17,754 bases of DNA from an uncultured Prevotella sp. Lineage in GTDB: Bacteria; Bacteroidota; Bacteroidia; Bacteroidales; Bacteroidaceae. The stretch spans positions 1 to 17,754 of the forward strand of contig CAAGSA010000043.1 in NCBI GenBank assembly GCA_900772835.1, in the 5' to 3' direction. Positions within the stretch are counted from its first letter, which is position 1; each line of letters begins with the position of its first letter. Shown here piece after piece: positions 9,524 to 16,580 of this stretch. The notes under the pieces are model-generated. The model ran no database searches. It saw nothing but the letters and a program-made list of their open reading frames with translations, and was not told the origin of the DNA. The position numbers and the translations under genes are program-made.

Positions 9524-9552
9524 TTGGGTTTTGGGGCGTTTGTGTAATTTTG
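9524..9552 (+). promoter_or_regulatory. Promoter of the TrmN6-type gene
   Basis: TTG (9524-9526) and TAATTTTG (9545-9552), separated by 18 bp, fit the Bacteroidetes -33/-7 pair. Transcription would begin near 9557, giving a leader of only about 14 nt before ATG 9571. This promoter is divergent from that of lon, about 85 bp away. Confidence 0.6.
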
Positions 9553-9570
9553 CGGTATAAACTGAATCGA

Positions 9571-10266
9571 ATGGCAAATAATTTCTTTAGTTTTAGGCAG
9601 TTCACCGTCCGTCAGGACGGCTGCGCGATGAAGGTTGGAACCGACGGCACATTGCTCGGGGCATGGGCTGAGGGTGGAAAACGCGTGCTCGACATTGGCA
9701 CGGGCACGGGACTTATTGCCCTGATGATGGCGCAGCGCTTTCCCGATGCTTCCGTCACGGCAATCGACATCGATTCCGGTGCCTGCCGACAGGCGGAACA
9801 GAATGTGGCGGTGTCGCCGTTCGCGCATCGCATCACGGTGGTGAACTCCTGTGTGCAGGATTTCCGTCGGGGCGAATACGATGCCATAGTGTGTAATCCT
9901 CCGTTCTTTGTCGATTCGTTGGGCTGTCCCGACAGTCGCCGCCATATAGCGCGCCATTCGTCGGCTCTCAGTTTTCCTGAACTGTTCGGTGCGGTCGGCC
10001 GTCTGCTTTGCAGCGGTGGCGTTTTTTCGGCTGTTGTTCCGGTGGAGTGTCTGTCTTTGTTTGATTCGTGTGCGGCAATGGAGGGTTTCCGTTGCGTCAG
10101 GAGATGTGCCGTGAAGACAGTGCCGCGCAAGCCTGCCCGTCGTTTTCTCGTGGCTTATTCAATGAGTAGCTCGCTCCCCTGCATTGAGGAGGAGGGGTGT
10201 ATTGGGGATGGGAGCGGCAGGCGTTCCGCATGGTATTCGCAGCTTACGGCTGAGTTTTATCTCTGA
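9571..10266 (+). CDS. trmN6: tRNA1(Val) adenine-37 N6-methyltransferase, TrmN6/YfiC type
   Basis: The product (231 aa) is a class I SAM-dependent methyltransferase. It begins FFSFRQFTVRQDGCAMKVGT (5-24), a stretch typical of TrmN6, the enzyme that makes m6A37 in tRNA1(Val). The SAM loop VLDIGTGTG (39-47), the acidic end of strand 2 AIDID (64-68) and the N6-adenine catalytic motif NPPF (109-112) are all in place, as is the later RHSSALSF region (about 137-144). ATG 9571 fits both the homology start and the promoter 18 bp upstream; the frame is open further upstream to 9127, but that part overlaps lon and its promoter and is not coding. The last 35 residues are Ser/Gly-rich and less conserved. 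The assignment rests on motif order and length; a related N6-adenine methyltransferase with another RNA target is possible. Confidence 0.9.
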   Translation: MANNFFSFRQFTVRQDGCAMKVGTDGTLLGAWAEGGKRVLDIGTGTGLIALMMAQRFPDASVTAIDIDSGACRQAEQNVAVSPFAHRITVVNSCVQDFRRGEYDAIVCNPPFFVDSLGCPDSRRHIARHSSALSFPELFGAVGRLLCSGGVFSAVVPVECLSLFDSCAAMEGFRCVRRCAVKTVPRKPARRFLVAYSMSSSLPCIEEEGCIGDGSGRRSAWYSQLTAEFYL

Positions 10267-10284
10267 GGCGCGGTGGGATAATGG

Positions 10285-10416
10285 CGGTTGTCTGTCGCAA
10301 GTGGCGTGTTTGTGTCTTGCAAGTGCCTTGTTTGTGGTGCGTTAATGACCTGTTTGTGGTGCGTTAATGCCCCGTTTGTGGGTTGCAGGTGGCATGTTTG
10401 GATTTTACGTGTGATT
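10285..10416. repeat. Degenerate 22-bp tandem repeat array (about six units)
   Basis: Units start at 10285, 10307, 10329, 10351, 10373 and 10395, exactly 22 bp apart. The two central units are identical over TGTTTGTGGTGCGTTAATG and differ by one base in the last three; the outer ones diverge progressively but keep TGTTTG or a close variant at the unit start. Since 22 is not a multiple of three, the array is not coding. It fills most of the convergent gap between the trmN6 and LtaS-like genes. The rest of that gap (10417-10456) shows no obvious terminator. Confidence 0.8.
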
Positions 10417-10456
10417 TTTCCTTGTGCAAAAGAGGGGTCGGTATGGAAGGGATTCC

Positions 10457-12286
10457 CTACAGAGCCGCTATGTAGTCGTAGAGCTTCTGCAGGTATGCCT
10501 TGCCTTTTTCCAGATTCTCGCCTTTTGCCTTGCCTGTGTCCAGCGTAATCTTTTTCGACTTGTTGTCGTGTATAAGGATGTTGCTTTCGCTTGCTATGCC
10601 GAACAGGTCGTTCAGCGTGAAGAAGGCGAAGTGGGGCGCGGCAGGGCAGAAGATGTCCTTGCTGAACAGCATGTCGTCGTGGTTTATCCCCAGCTGTCCC
10701 AGGAGCGTTGCTGCCAAGTCCTGCTGCGATGCTATGGTGCCTATCTCTTCAGGCGAGGCAATGGCGCCGCCTGTCCATATCATAGGTATGCGGTAGTGGC
10801 CGAGGTCGTTGCTCTCGATGCCTTTCGGCCAGCAGCCTTGATGGTCGGGCACCAGGATTACCAGACTGTTTTCCCATCTCTTGCTGGCTTTCAGCCGGTT
10901 GATGAAGTTGCCCACACAGCTGTCGGTATAGGCGAAGGCATTCAGTCTTTCGTCTTTCAGCCGGTGGTACGGCACGTCGAACGGTTCGTGCGAACTTGAT
11001 GTCTGCAGCACTCTCAGCATCGGCTTTGATTCCTTTCCGCCTTTCAGGTCGGCGAGCAGTCTTGCGAACACCTTGTCGTCGGGCACTCCCCATTTGCTCA
11101 GACGCTCTTCCACGGGGAAATCCACGTCGGAAACAATATCCTCGAATCCTTGCCCAACGAGGTATGAACGCATGTTGGTGAAGTTGGCGTCTCCTCCGTA
11201 GTAGTATTTCAGCGCATAGCCTTCCCTGCGCAGATGGTGCGCTATTGAGGGCAGCTTTGCCGTCTTCTTTGGGTATTTCATGATGCTCATCGTGGGTTGC
11301 GCCGGGAAACCACCCAGTATTGCCACGAGTCCACGGTCGGTTCTGAAGGAGTTGGCGTAGAAGTTAGTGAAGAAAAGTCCTTGCTTTGCCACTCTTTTTA
11401 GATTCGGCACGGCATCCGTTTCCCACAGTTTCATCGAGAAACTCTCCATGATGATGAGGTATATGTCGGGATGCTTCTTGGTGATTTTCACTGTTGTTCC
11501 TTCCGATGAAGTAGATGTGAGCGAGGCGAAGATTCTGTCGGCTTCTTCCGGCTCCATAAATCTGTATTGGCTGCCGAAGTCTTCCTGGTGCGACACTGAT
11601 TCCATGAAGCTGAACATAGGGTTCACTGCGGCGTGGTTAAGTATCGGCTTGTCAGAGAAATACGCGCTCCCGGTGTTTGTCGTGGAAACTGTCACTCCGC
11701 CCCTTATGGGCAGAAAGAGCAGCGCGGTGAGAACAGTCAGCACGGCTGTCGCCACGGAGCGCCGTCCGCTGATGCGGTAGTCGCTGAAGCAGCAGAATGC
11801 AGTGGCTGTGGCAATCTTTGTCATTGTCCATGCCACGGCGGCAGTGACAACCACTAAAGCTGCAGTTCCGGCTACGGCCATACCTGCCGTAATGCTTGCC
11901 ATGGCGTCTGCCGGAGAGGTGAGGAAATAGAATATTGGAGTGGCGTCCAGGGGAAATCCCCAGTATTCGTAGAGGCCGATGTTTGTCGTGAATGCCACGG
12001 CAACGGCAAGCGACGCGATGATGAAATACGCTGTAATCGTGCGCTTCACGATACTCTCCCTTATCCATACGCTCGCTATGAGCAGCAGTGCCGGCACACA
12101 CGTCAGGTAGCCAGCCATGGAAAGGTCGAGGGTCAGTCCGTGGCGTATCACTTGCAGGCATTGCCGCAGGGCGGAGCCTTCGGGCAGCTTCTCTCTGTAG
12201 AAAATGAAAAACAGCGGTTTCTGCAGGATGAATATTGCAACCCATGCCATATAGGTTGCAAGAAATGTATATATTCGCTTTGCCAT
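10457..12286 (-). CDS. LtaS-like membrane phosphoglycerol transferase / alkaline-phosphatase-fold sulfatase family protein
   Basis: The product (609 aa) has five predicted membrane helices (about 6-30, 50-74, 83-106, 126-153, 177-197) followed by an extracytoplasmic alkaline-phosphatase-type domain from about 270. This is the architecture of lipoteichoic acid synthase, which moves phosphoglycerol from phosphatidylglycerol to an acceptor and releases diacylglycerol. Catalytic residues line up: metal ligand Glu281 in IIMESF, nucleophile Thr316 in SFRTDRGLVAIL, His433 in SSHEPF, Asp481-His482 in PDHQG, and His497 in LGHYRIP. The catalytic domain therefore looks active. This is a Gram-negative lineage without lipoteichoic acid, so the acceptor is unknown; phosphoethanolamine transfer is an alternative. 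It lies 58 bp behind the lipid kinase gene with no promoter between them, and so is probably co-transcribed. Confidence 0.88.
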   Translation of the reverse strand: MAKRIYTFLATYMAWVAIFILQKPLFFIFYREKLPEGSALRQCLQVIRHGLTLDLSMAGYLTCVPALLLIASVWIRESIVKRTITAYFIIASLAVAVAFTTNIGLYEYWGFPLDATPIFYFLTSPADAMASITAGMAVAGTAALVVVTAAVAWTMTKIATATAFCCFSDYRISGRRSVATAVLTVLTALLFLPIRGGVTVSTTNTGSAYFSDKPILNHAAVNPMFSFMESVSHQEDFGSQYRFMEPEEADRIFASLTSTSSEGTTVKITKKHPDIYLIIMESFSMKLWETDAVPNLKRVAKQGLFFTNFYANSFRTDRGLVAILGGFPAQPTMSIMKYPKKTAKLPSIAHHLRREGYALKYYYGGDANFTNMRSYLVGQGFEDIVSDVDFPVEERLSKWGVPDDKVFARLLADLKGGKESKPMLRVLQTSSSHEPFDVPYHRLKDERLNAFAYTDSCVGNFINRLKASKRWENSLVILVPDHQGCWPKGIESNDLGHYRIPMIWTGGAIASPEEIGTIASQQDLAATLLGQLGINHDDMLFSKDIFCPAAPHFAFFTLNDLFGIASESNILIHDNKSKKITLDTGKAKGENLEKGKAYLQKLYDYIAAL

Positions 12287-12344
12287 TATGTTGAGGGTTT
12301 AGGCAGCGTGTCGCGTGGGTAGCCGCCTGTTGTTGTGTTTGTTG

Positions 12345-13379
12345 TTATTTGCTCAGCTTCTTCAGCAGCAGCTTGTTTATCGTCTGTATGTGTCTGCCCT
12401 GCTTCGTTATGTCGGTGCGCACGGCACTGAGGTCGTTGAACAGTTCGCAGAATGCGTTCTGCACCATGTTCGGCTGCCGCTTCGATTTGTCGGCATCCGG
12501 GTTCACTACAATCTTTATACCTTTGTCCACCACGTGGATGTCCACGTCGGCAGGTGCCATCACCGGGTCGCCGTCGTAGTGTATCACGCCGGGTTTCTCC
12601 CTGTGTACTTTCAGTCTTCTGCTGTGGTATGTCTTGATTTTCGTGTTTTTGTCCAATGTTTTGTTGAACATGTCGATGCTTATCTGCGGAGCGTCAAGCA
12701 TATCGAACGGGCTCATGATGATGACATCCAGCAGTCCGTCGCTCATGGAAGCTTGCGGCGCGATGTAGGCGTTGTTGCCGTATTGCGACGCATTGGCACA
12801 CGAAATCAGGAAGGCGCGTTTCCGTTCCGTTCCGTATTCCGATTCGATGGTGTAGGTTTCCGGTTCGTATTTCATTCCTTCCTTCAGCACATTTTCGAGG
12901 TATGTCACCGGACCGCGCTTTCCTGCCTGTGCGAACTTCATGCTTATGAATGCGTCGAAGCCCATTCCGCAGGTGCAGAAGAATGGGTGCCCGTCGATTA
13001 CTCCGTAGTCGAGACTGTGTATCTCCTGGCTGTTCAGCACCTGTATTGATTTCCTTATGTCCATCGGCAGCATAAGGTGGCGTGCCAGCCCGTTGCCCGA
13101 GCCGCAGGGGATGATGCCCATTGCGGTGTCAGAGTTCACGAGAGCCCTGCCCACCTCGTTTATCGTTCCGTCGCCGCCGATTGCCACAACGATGTCTGTT
13201 CCGCTATCCTTTGCCCTGGCGGCTATCTCTGTGGCATGACCGGCATATTCGGTGCATTCCACTGTGTATGCGAATTTGTCCTTATCAAGGTACTCCTCGA
13301 TAAGTTTCGGTATTCCGGCTTTCTTCACCGTGCCGGAAATCGGATTCATTATAAATACAATATTCTTCTTGGTCGCCAT
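12345..13379 (-). CDS. Diacylglycerol kinase family lipid kinase (DAGK_cat, YegS/BmrU type)
   Basis: The product (344 aa) is a predicted soluble lipid kinase that phosphorylates a lipid hydroxyl at the inner membrane face. The nucleotide-binding motifs of the family are present: IMNPISG (10-16), IGGDGTINEV (67-76) and PCGSGNGLARHL (91-102). The two-domain pattern continues with NNAYIAPQASMSDGLLDV (202-219) and HYDGDP (267-272). Diacylglycerol, sphingoid base and ceramide kinases share this fold, so the substrate cannot be read directly. The frame extends three codons to a TTG at 13388, but that TTG lies inside the -7 promoter element; ATG 13379, 6 nt downstream of the element, is the right start and implies an almost leaderless mRNA. 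The gene precedes the LtaS-like gene and is divergent from serine palmitoyltransferase. Recycling of diacylglycerol from the LtaS-like reaction is the simplest role. Confidence 0.9.
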   Translation of the reverse strand: MATKKNIVFIMNPISGTVKKAGIPKLIEEYLDKDKFAYTVECTEYAGHATEIAARAKDSGTDIVVAIGGDGTINEVGRALVNSDTAMGIIPCGSGNGLARHLMLPMDIRKSIQVLNSQEIHSLDYGVIDGHPFFCTCGMGFDAFISMKFAQAGKRGPVTYLENVLKEGMKYEPETYTIESEYGTERKRAFLISCANASQYGNNAYIAPQASMSDGLLDVIIMSPFDMLDAPQISIDMFNKTLDKNTKIKTYHSRRLKVHREKPGVIHYDGDPVMAPADVDIHVVDKGIKIVVNPDADKSKRQPNMVQNAFCELFNDLSAVRTDITKQGRHIQTINKLLLKKLSK

Positions 13380-13385
13380 AGAATG

Positions 13386-13416
13386 CAAAAGTAGTAATAA
13401 ATAACATAATTACAAA
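13386..13416 (-). promoter_or_regulatory. Promoter of the lipid kinase - LtaS-like operon
   Basis: On the minus strand TTTG (13416-13413), 19 bp of spacer and TACTTTTG (13393-13386) form the best complete Bacteroidetes promoter in the window, identical to the TTTG-N19-TAnnTTTG consensus. The expected transcription start falls at about 13379-13382, that is on or just before the kinase ATG. Confidence 0.75.
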
Positions 13417-13488
13417 TGCGTTGACTGCTTTTTTTTATTGAAATGTAACATTTCTCTTGAAATAGTGCGCTTTTTTATGCAAAATTCG

Positions 13489-13496
13489 TATCTTTG
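13489..13496 (+). promoter_or_regulatory. Promoter -7 element of the serine palmitoyltransferase gene
   Basis: TATCTTTG matches TAnnTTTG. Transcription would begin near 13501, leaving about 39 nt of leader. No good -33 TTTG is present at 19-21 bp spacing. Confidence 0.6.
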
Positions 13497-13501
13497 CAGC
13501 C

Positions 13502-13536
13502 AATATAAATAAAAGTAGTTTAACTACACCTATATT
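13502..13536 (+). promoter_or_regulatory. Nested hairpin in the serine palmitoyltransferase 5' leader
   Basis: GTAGTT (13515-13520) and AACTAC (13522-13527) form a near-perfect palindrome. AATATA (13502-13507) and TATATT (13531-13536) pair outside it. Together they fill the predicted 39-nt leader and end 3 nt before the ATG. It could regulate translation or stability, or be an operator for a dimeric regulator; the outer AT-only stem is weak. Confidence 0.35.
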
Positions 13537-13539
13537 ATA

Positions 13540-14727
13540 ATGGGACTTTTACAGGAAAAATACAAGAATTATCGTGAACCGCAGAAATATATGGAAGCGG
13601 GAATCTACCCTTATTTCCGTGAAATCACGGGAAAGCAGGGTACAGTGGTGCAGATGGATGGACATGAGGTCTTGATGTTTGGTTCTAACGCTTATACCGG
13701 ATTGACCGGCGACCCACGTGTGGAGGCTGCTGCTAAGGCGGCTATCGATCAGTACGGCACAGGCTGCGCAGGAAGCAGATTCTTGAACGGTACACTCGAC
13801 TTGCATGTGAAACTCGAGAAAGAACTTGCAGAATTCGAACATAAGGACGATGCTCTTTGCTTCTCCACGGGCTTCTTTGTAAACTCCGGTGTGCTGTCGG
13901 TAGTATGCGGACGTGAGGACTATATAATCTGCGACGAGCGCGACCACGCAAGTATCGTAGACGGAAGAAGACTCTCGTTTGCCACATGCCTGAAGTATAA
14001 GCACAACGATATGGAGGACCTTGAGAAGCAGCTCAAGAAATGCCGTCCGGAAGCTGTGAAGCTGATTGTTGTTGACGGCGTGTTCTCTATGGAAGGCGAC
14101 CTCGCCAACCTGCCGGGAATTATCAAGCTGAAGAAGAAATACAACGCTTCGGTTATGGTAGACGAGGCACACGGACTCGGTGTGTTCGGAAAAGAGGGCA
14201 GGGGAGTGTGCGACCATTTCGGAGTGATTGACGATGTGGATCTCATCATGGGAACATTCTCCAAGAGTCTCGCAAGCATCGGAGGATTCATAGCCGGCGA
14301 CAAGGATACAATAAACTATCTGCGCCACGCATGCCGCACATACATCTTCAGCGCATCCAACACGCCAGCCGCTACGGCTGCCGCTATGGAAGCTCTGCAC
14401 ATAATACGCAGAGAGCCGGAGAGAATGGAAAAGCTATGGAAGGTTACGAACTATGCACTCAAGCGCTTCCGTGAGGAGGGATTCGAAATCGGCGATACCG
14501 AGAGCCCGATAATCCCGCTCTACGTGCGCGATCCTTATAAGACATTCCTCGTTACGAAGCTTGCCTTCGATGCCGGAGTGTTCATCAATCCGGTTATTCC
14601 GCCGGCATGCGCTCCGCAGGACACGCTCGTGAGATTCGCACTCATGGCAACTCATACCGAGGAACAGGTGGAGAGGGGTGTTATGGCACTGAAGGAAATC
14701 TTCGTCAAGGAAGGAATCATAAAGTAG
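13540..14727 (+). CDS. spt: Serine palmitoyltransferase (alpha-oxoamine synthase family, PLP)
   Basis: The product (395 aa) belongs to the alpha-oxoamine synthase family (serine palmitoyltransferase, 2-amino-3-ketobutyrate CoA ligase, BioF). It has the Bacteroidetes serine palmitoyltransferase style from MGLLQEKYKNYREPQKYMEA onward. Serine and a long-chain acyl-CoA would give 3-ketosphinganine, the first step of sphingolipid synthesis. Visible landmarks are MFGSNAYTGLTGDPR (46-60), GTGCAGSRFLNGT (73-85), CFSTGF (107-112), the cofactor-stacking His136 in DERDHASIVDG, Asp208 and His211 in VDEAHGLGVFG, the Schiff-base Lys242 in GTFSKSLASIGG, and a C-terminal LVRFALMATHT (363-373). All catalytic residues are intact. 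No glycine C-acetyltransferase partner (threonine dehydrogenase) is nearby. It is a single-gene transcript, with its own promoter and a terminator at 14753-14788. A 2-amino-3-ketobutyrate ligase role is the main alternative. Confidence 0.87.
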   Translation: MGLLQEKYKNYREPQKYMEAGIYPYFREITGKQGTVVQMDGHEVLMFGSNAYTGLTGDPRVEAAAKAAIDQYGTGCAGSRFLNGTLDLHVKLEKELAEFEHKDDALCFSTGFFVNSGVLSVVCGREDYIICDERDHASIVDGRRLSFATCLKYKHNDMEDLEKQLKKCRPEAVKLIVVDGVFSMEGDLANLPGIIKLKKKYNASVMVDEAHGLGVFGKEGRGVCDHFGVIDDVDLIMGTFSKSLASIGGFIAGDKDTINYLRHACRTYIFSASNTPAATAAAMEALHIIRREPERMEKLWKVTNYALKRFREEGFEIGDTESPIIPLYVRDPYKTFLVTKLAFDAGVFINPVIPPACAPQDTLVRFALMATHTEEQVERGVMALKEIFVKEGIIK

Positions 14728-14752
14728 ACCATTCGTCAACTAATATATTTGG

Positions 14753-14788
14753 GCACACAACCGAGAACAGTGGTTGTGTGCTTTTTTT
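14753..14788 (+). terminator. Intrinsic terminator after spt
   Basis: GCACACAACC (14753-14762) pairs perfectly with GGTTGTGTGC (14772-14781) around a 9-nt loop and is followed directly by seven T residues (14782-14788). It lies 25 bp after the spt stop codon and separates spt from the two-component genes. Confidence 0.9.
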
Positions 14789-14804
14789 AGCTTCTTGCAC
14801 AAGA

Positions 14805-14849
14805 CTCTAATTGATAATTGTTAATTAGAGAATGAGATAATTGTTAATT
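14805..14849. repeat. AT-rich inverted and direct repeat upstream of the histidine kinase gene
   Basis: CTCTAATT (14805-14812) and AATTAGAG (14823-14830) form a perfect inverted repeat. GATAATTGTTAATT occurs twice, at 14813-14826 and 14836-14849, with a 23-bp period. The second copy lies about 60 bp upstream of the -7 element at 14907. It could be an operator pair for a regulator, possibly the RprY-like protein itself, or just a low-complexity repeat. Confidence 0.5.
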
Positions 14850-14906
14850 CAAATAAATCTGCGGCAAATATTTAACTTAAAAACTCCTGCGTTTGCGTTT
14901 TTGCAA

Positions 14907-14914
14907 TATATTTG
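14907..14914 (+). promoter_or_regulatory. Promoter -7 element of the two-component operon
   Basis: TATATTTG matches TAnnTTTG and ends only 4 nt before the kinase ATG at 14919, so the predicted transcript is leaderless. No -33 TTTG is visible at 19 bp spacing, which would fit a promoter that needs an activator. Confidence 0.5.
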
Positions 14915-14918
14915 CAGC

Positions 14919-16478
14919 ATGAAGAAAAGAACAATATGGACAATAGCTATAGTGATGGGATTCTCGTTCCTCGCCTTGCTCCTGCTTCAGCTGAAGTATA
15001 TGGACGCCATGGTAAAGATGAAGAAGGAGCAGCTGGACGAGTCTGTCAACAAGGCGCTTTATCAGGCTTCGAGAAACCTTGAGCTGAACGAAACGCTGAG
15101 ATACCTTGAGCGCGACGTGAACGAAAGCGAGCGGCGGGCATACAAAAGCGACTCACTGGGGACACGCTCCGGTATGCCCGACGGCACGGTGCAGCACTCA
15201 CACCAGTATGCTGTGGCAGACAAGAACGGCAACGTATATTCCAGTTTCGAACTGAAAACGCTCACCATAAAGCCGTCATCCATGCCGAAGGCGATGATTC
15301 TGAGGAACGACAAGAACTCCATTTCCGAGGCAACGAAGTCGATGCGCGAGATTGTGAAGAACCGCTACGTGTATCAGAAGGCACTCCTCGACGAGGTGGT
15401 ATACAACATACTGTACACCGCCTCCGACAAACCGCTCAAGGAGAGAGTGAACTTCAAGCTTCTCGACCAGGACCTCAAGACGGAGCTGATGAACAACGGA
15501 GTGAACATGCCGTACCACTTCACGGTGTCAACCATGGACGGCAGAGAGCAGTACCGCTGTCCTGACTATACCGACGACGGCGAGGAGTACAGCTATTCGC
15601 AGGTGCTGTTCCGCAACGACCCGATGAACAAGTCGGGAATAGTGAAGATTCATTTCCCGGACATGAACAACTACATCTTCAGCAGTGTCAGATTCATGAT
15701 TCCCTCAATCGTCTTCACTGTCGTATTGCTCATCACGTTCCTGTTCACCATAGTAGTGATTTTCCGCCAGAAGAGATACACGGAGATAAAGAACGACTTC
15801 ATAAACAATATGACCCACGAGCTGAAAACACCGATAAGCAGCATTTCGCTTGCAGCACAGATGCTCAACGACGAGAGCGTGACAAAAAGCGAATTCATGA
15901 TGAAACATCTGGGTGGAGTGATAAACGACGAGTCGAAACGACTGAGGTTCCTCGTGGAGAAAGTATTGCAGATGTCGATGTTCGACCGCAAGAAAGCCAT
16001 CTTCAAGAAGAAGGAACTGAACCTGAACGACCTTGTGGACAGTGTGGCGAACACTTTCACACTGAGAGTGGAGCACACCGGCGGACACATCACCACGGAA
16101 CTCAATGCCAAGTATCCGCAGATATACGTGGACGAGATGCACTTCACGAACGTTATCTTCAACCTGCTTGACAATGCGGTGAAATACAAGAACCCGGACA
16201 GAAGCGTGGAACTGCTCATCAGAACATGGAACGACGACAACAGGCTCTACCTCTCGGTGAAAGACAACGGCATAGGGCTGAAGAAGGAAAACCTGAAGAA
16301 AATCTTCGAGAAGTTCTACCGCGTACATACCGGAAACGTACACGACGTGAAGGGATTCGGACTCGGACTGGCATACGTCAAGAAGATTGTAGAGCTGCAT
16401 AAGGGCGACATACATGCCGAGAGCGAAAAGGGCAAGGGAACAACCTTCATCATCTCCCTCCCTATAATAAAGATGTAG
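14919..16478 (+). CDS. rprX: Sensor histidine kinase, RprX-like
   Basis: The product (519 aa) is a membrane sensor kinase. A short cytoplasmic start MKKRTIW leads into membrane helix 1 (about 7-25). A periplasmic sensor domain of about 230 residues follows, without a recognisable fold and starting with a helical stretch, then membrane helix 2 (about 260-282). HisKA has the phospho-acceptor His300 in NNMTHELKTPISSI. The ATPase domain has N box NLLDNAVKY (415-423), G1 DNGIGL (449-454), the F box region EKFYRV, and G2 GFGLGL (479-484). No HAMP domain is evident; helix 2 runs almost directly into HisKA. The frame is open back to an ATG at 14841, but those 26 codons are AT-rich and overlap the promoter, so ATG 14919 is chosen. 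It pairs with the regulator gene 102 bp downstream. The symbol reflects resemblance to Bacteroides fragilis RprX; the signal is unknown. Confidence 0.88.
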   Translation: MKKRTIWTIAIVMGFSFLALLLLQLKYMDAMVKMKKEQLDESVNKALYQASRNLELNETLRYLERDVNESERRAYKSDSLGTRSGMPDGTVQHSHQYAVADKNGNVYSSFELKTLTIKPSSMPKAMILRNDKNSISEATKSMREIVKNRYVYQKALLDEVVYNILYTASDKPLKERVNFKLLDQDLKTELMNNGVNMPYHFTVSTMDGREQYRCPDYTDDGEEYSYSQVLFRNDPMNKSGIVKIHFPDMNNYIFSSVRFMIPSIVFTVVLLITFLFTIVVIFRQKRYTEIKNDFINNMTHELKTPISSISLAAQMLNDESVTKSEFMMKHLGGVINDESKRLRFLVEKVLQMSMFDRKKAIFKKKELNLNDLVDSVANTFTLRVEHTGGHITTELNAKYPQIYVDEMHFTNVIFNLLDNAVKYKNPDRSVELLIRTWNDDNRLYLSVKDNGIGLKKENLKKIFEKFYRVHTGNVHDVKGFGLGLAYVKKIVELHKGDIHAESEKGKGTTFIISLPIIKM

Positions 16479-16580
16479 AGTGCTCCATGCCGTATGCTCC
16501 CTGCCACGGGCAGAATGATGCAGCAACAGAAAGAAAATACAAAACAATGAAAATAAATATTAACGATAAATTTAAGAATT

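Noticed and set aside
10285..10416. The tandem array as a CRISPR array
   Set aside because: Repeats are contiguous and degenerate with no unique spacers, and no cas genes are nearby. The same applies to the array at 17433-17506.
10448..10458. AGGGATTCCCT palindrome at the end of the LtaS-like gene as a terminator
   Set aside because: The stem is only five bp with no workable loop, it overlaps the stop codon, and no T-tract follows.
10288..10548. A small Cys-rich frame across the 22-bp repeat array
   Set aside because: The repeat period is not a multiple of three, so the peptide has no repeat logic, and the frame runs into the LtaS-like gene.
14744..14751. TATATTTG, a perfect -7 match just after spt
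   Set aside because: Transcription would start inside the terminator hairpin at 14753-14788, with no gene properly placed behind it; likely chance in AT-rich DNA.
14841..14918. An upstream in-frame ATG adding 26 residues to the histidine kinase
   Set aside because: The stretch is AT-rich, contains the promoter element, and would put an odd hydrophilic peptide before membrane helix 1.
16479..16580. A separate promoter or short peptide gene between the kinase and regulator genes
   Set aside because: No TAnnTTTG match is present, and the only small frame is 11 codons and featureless.
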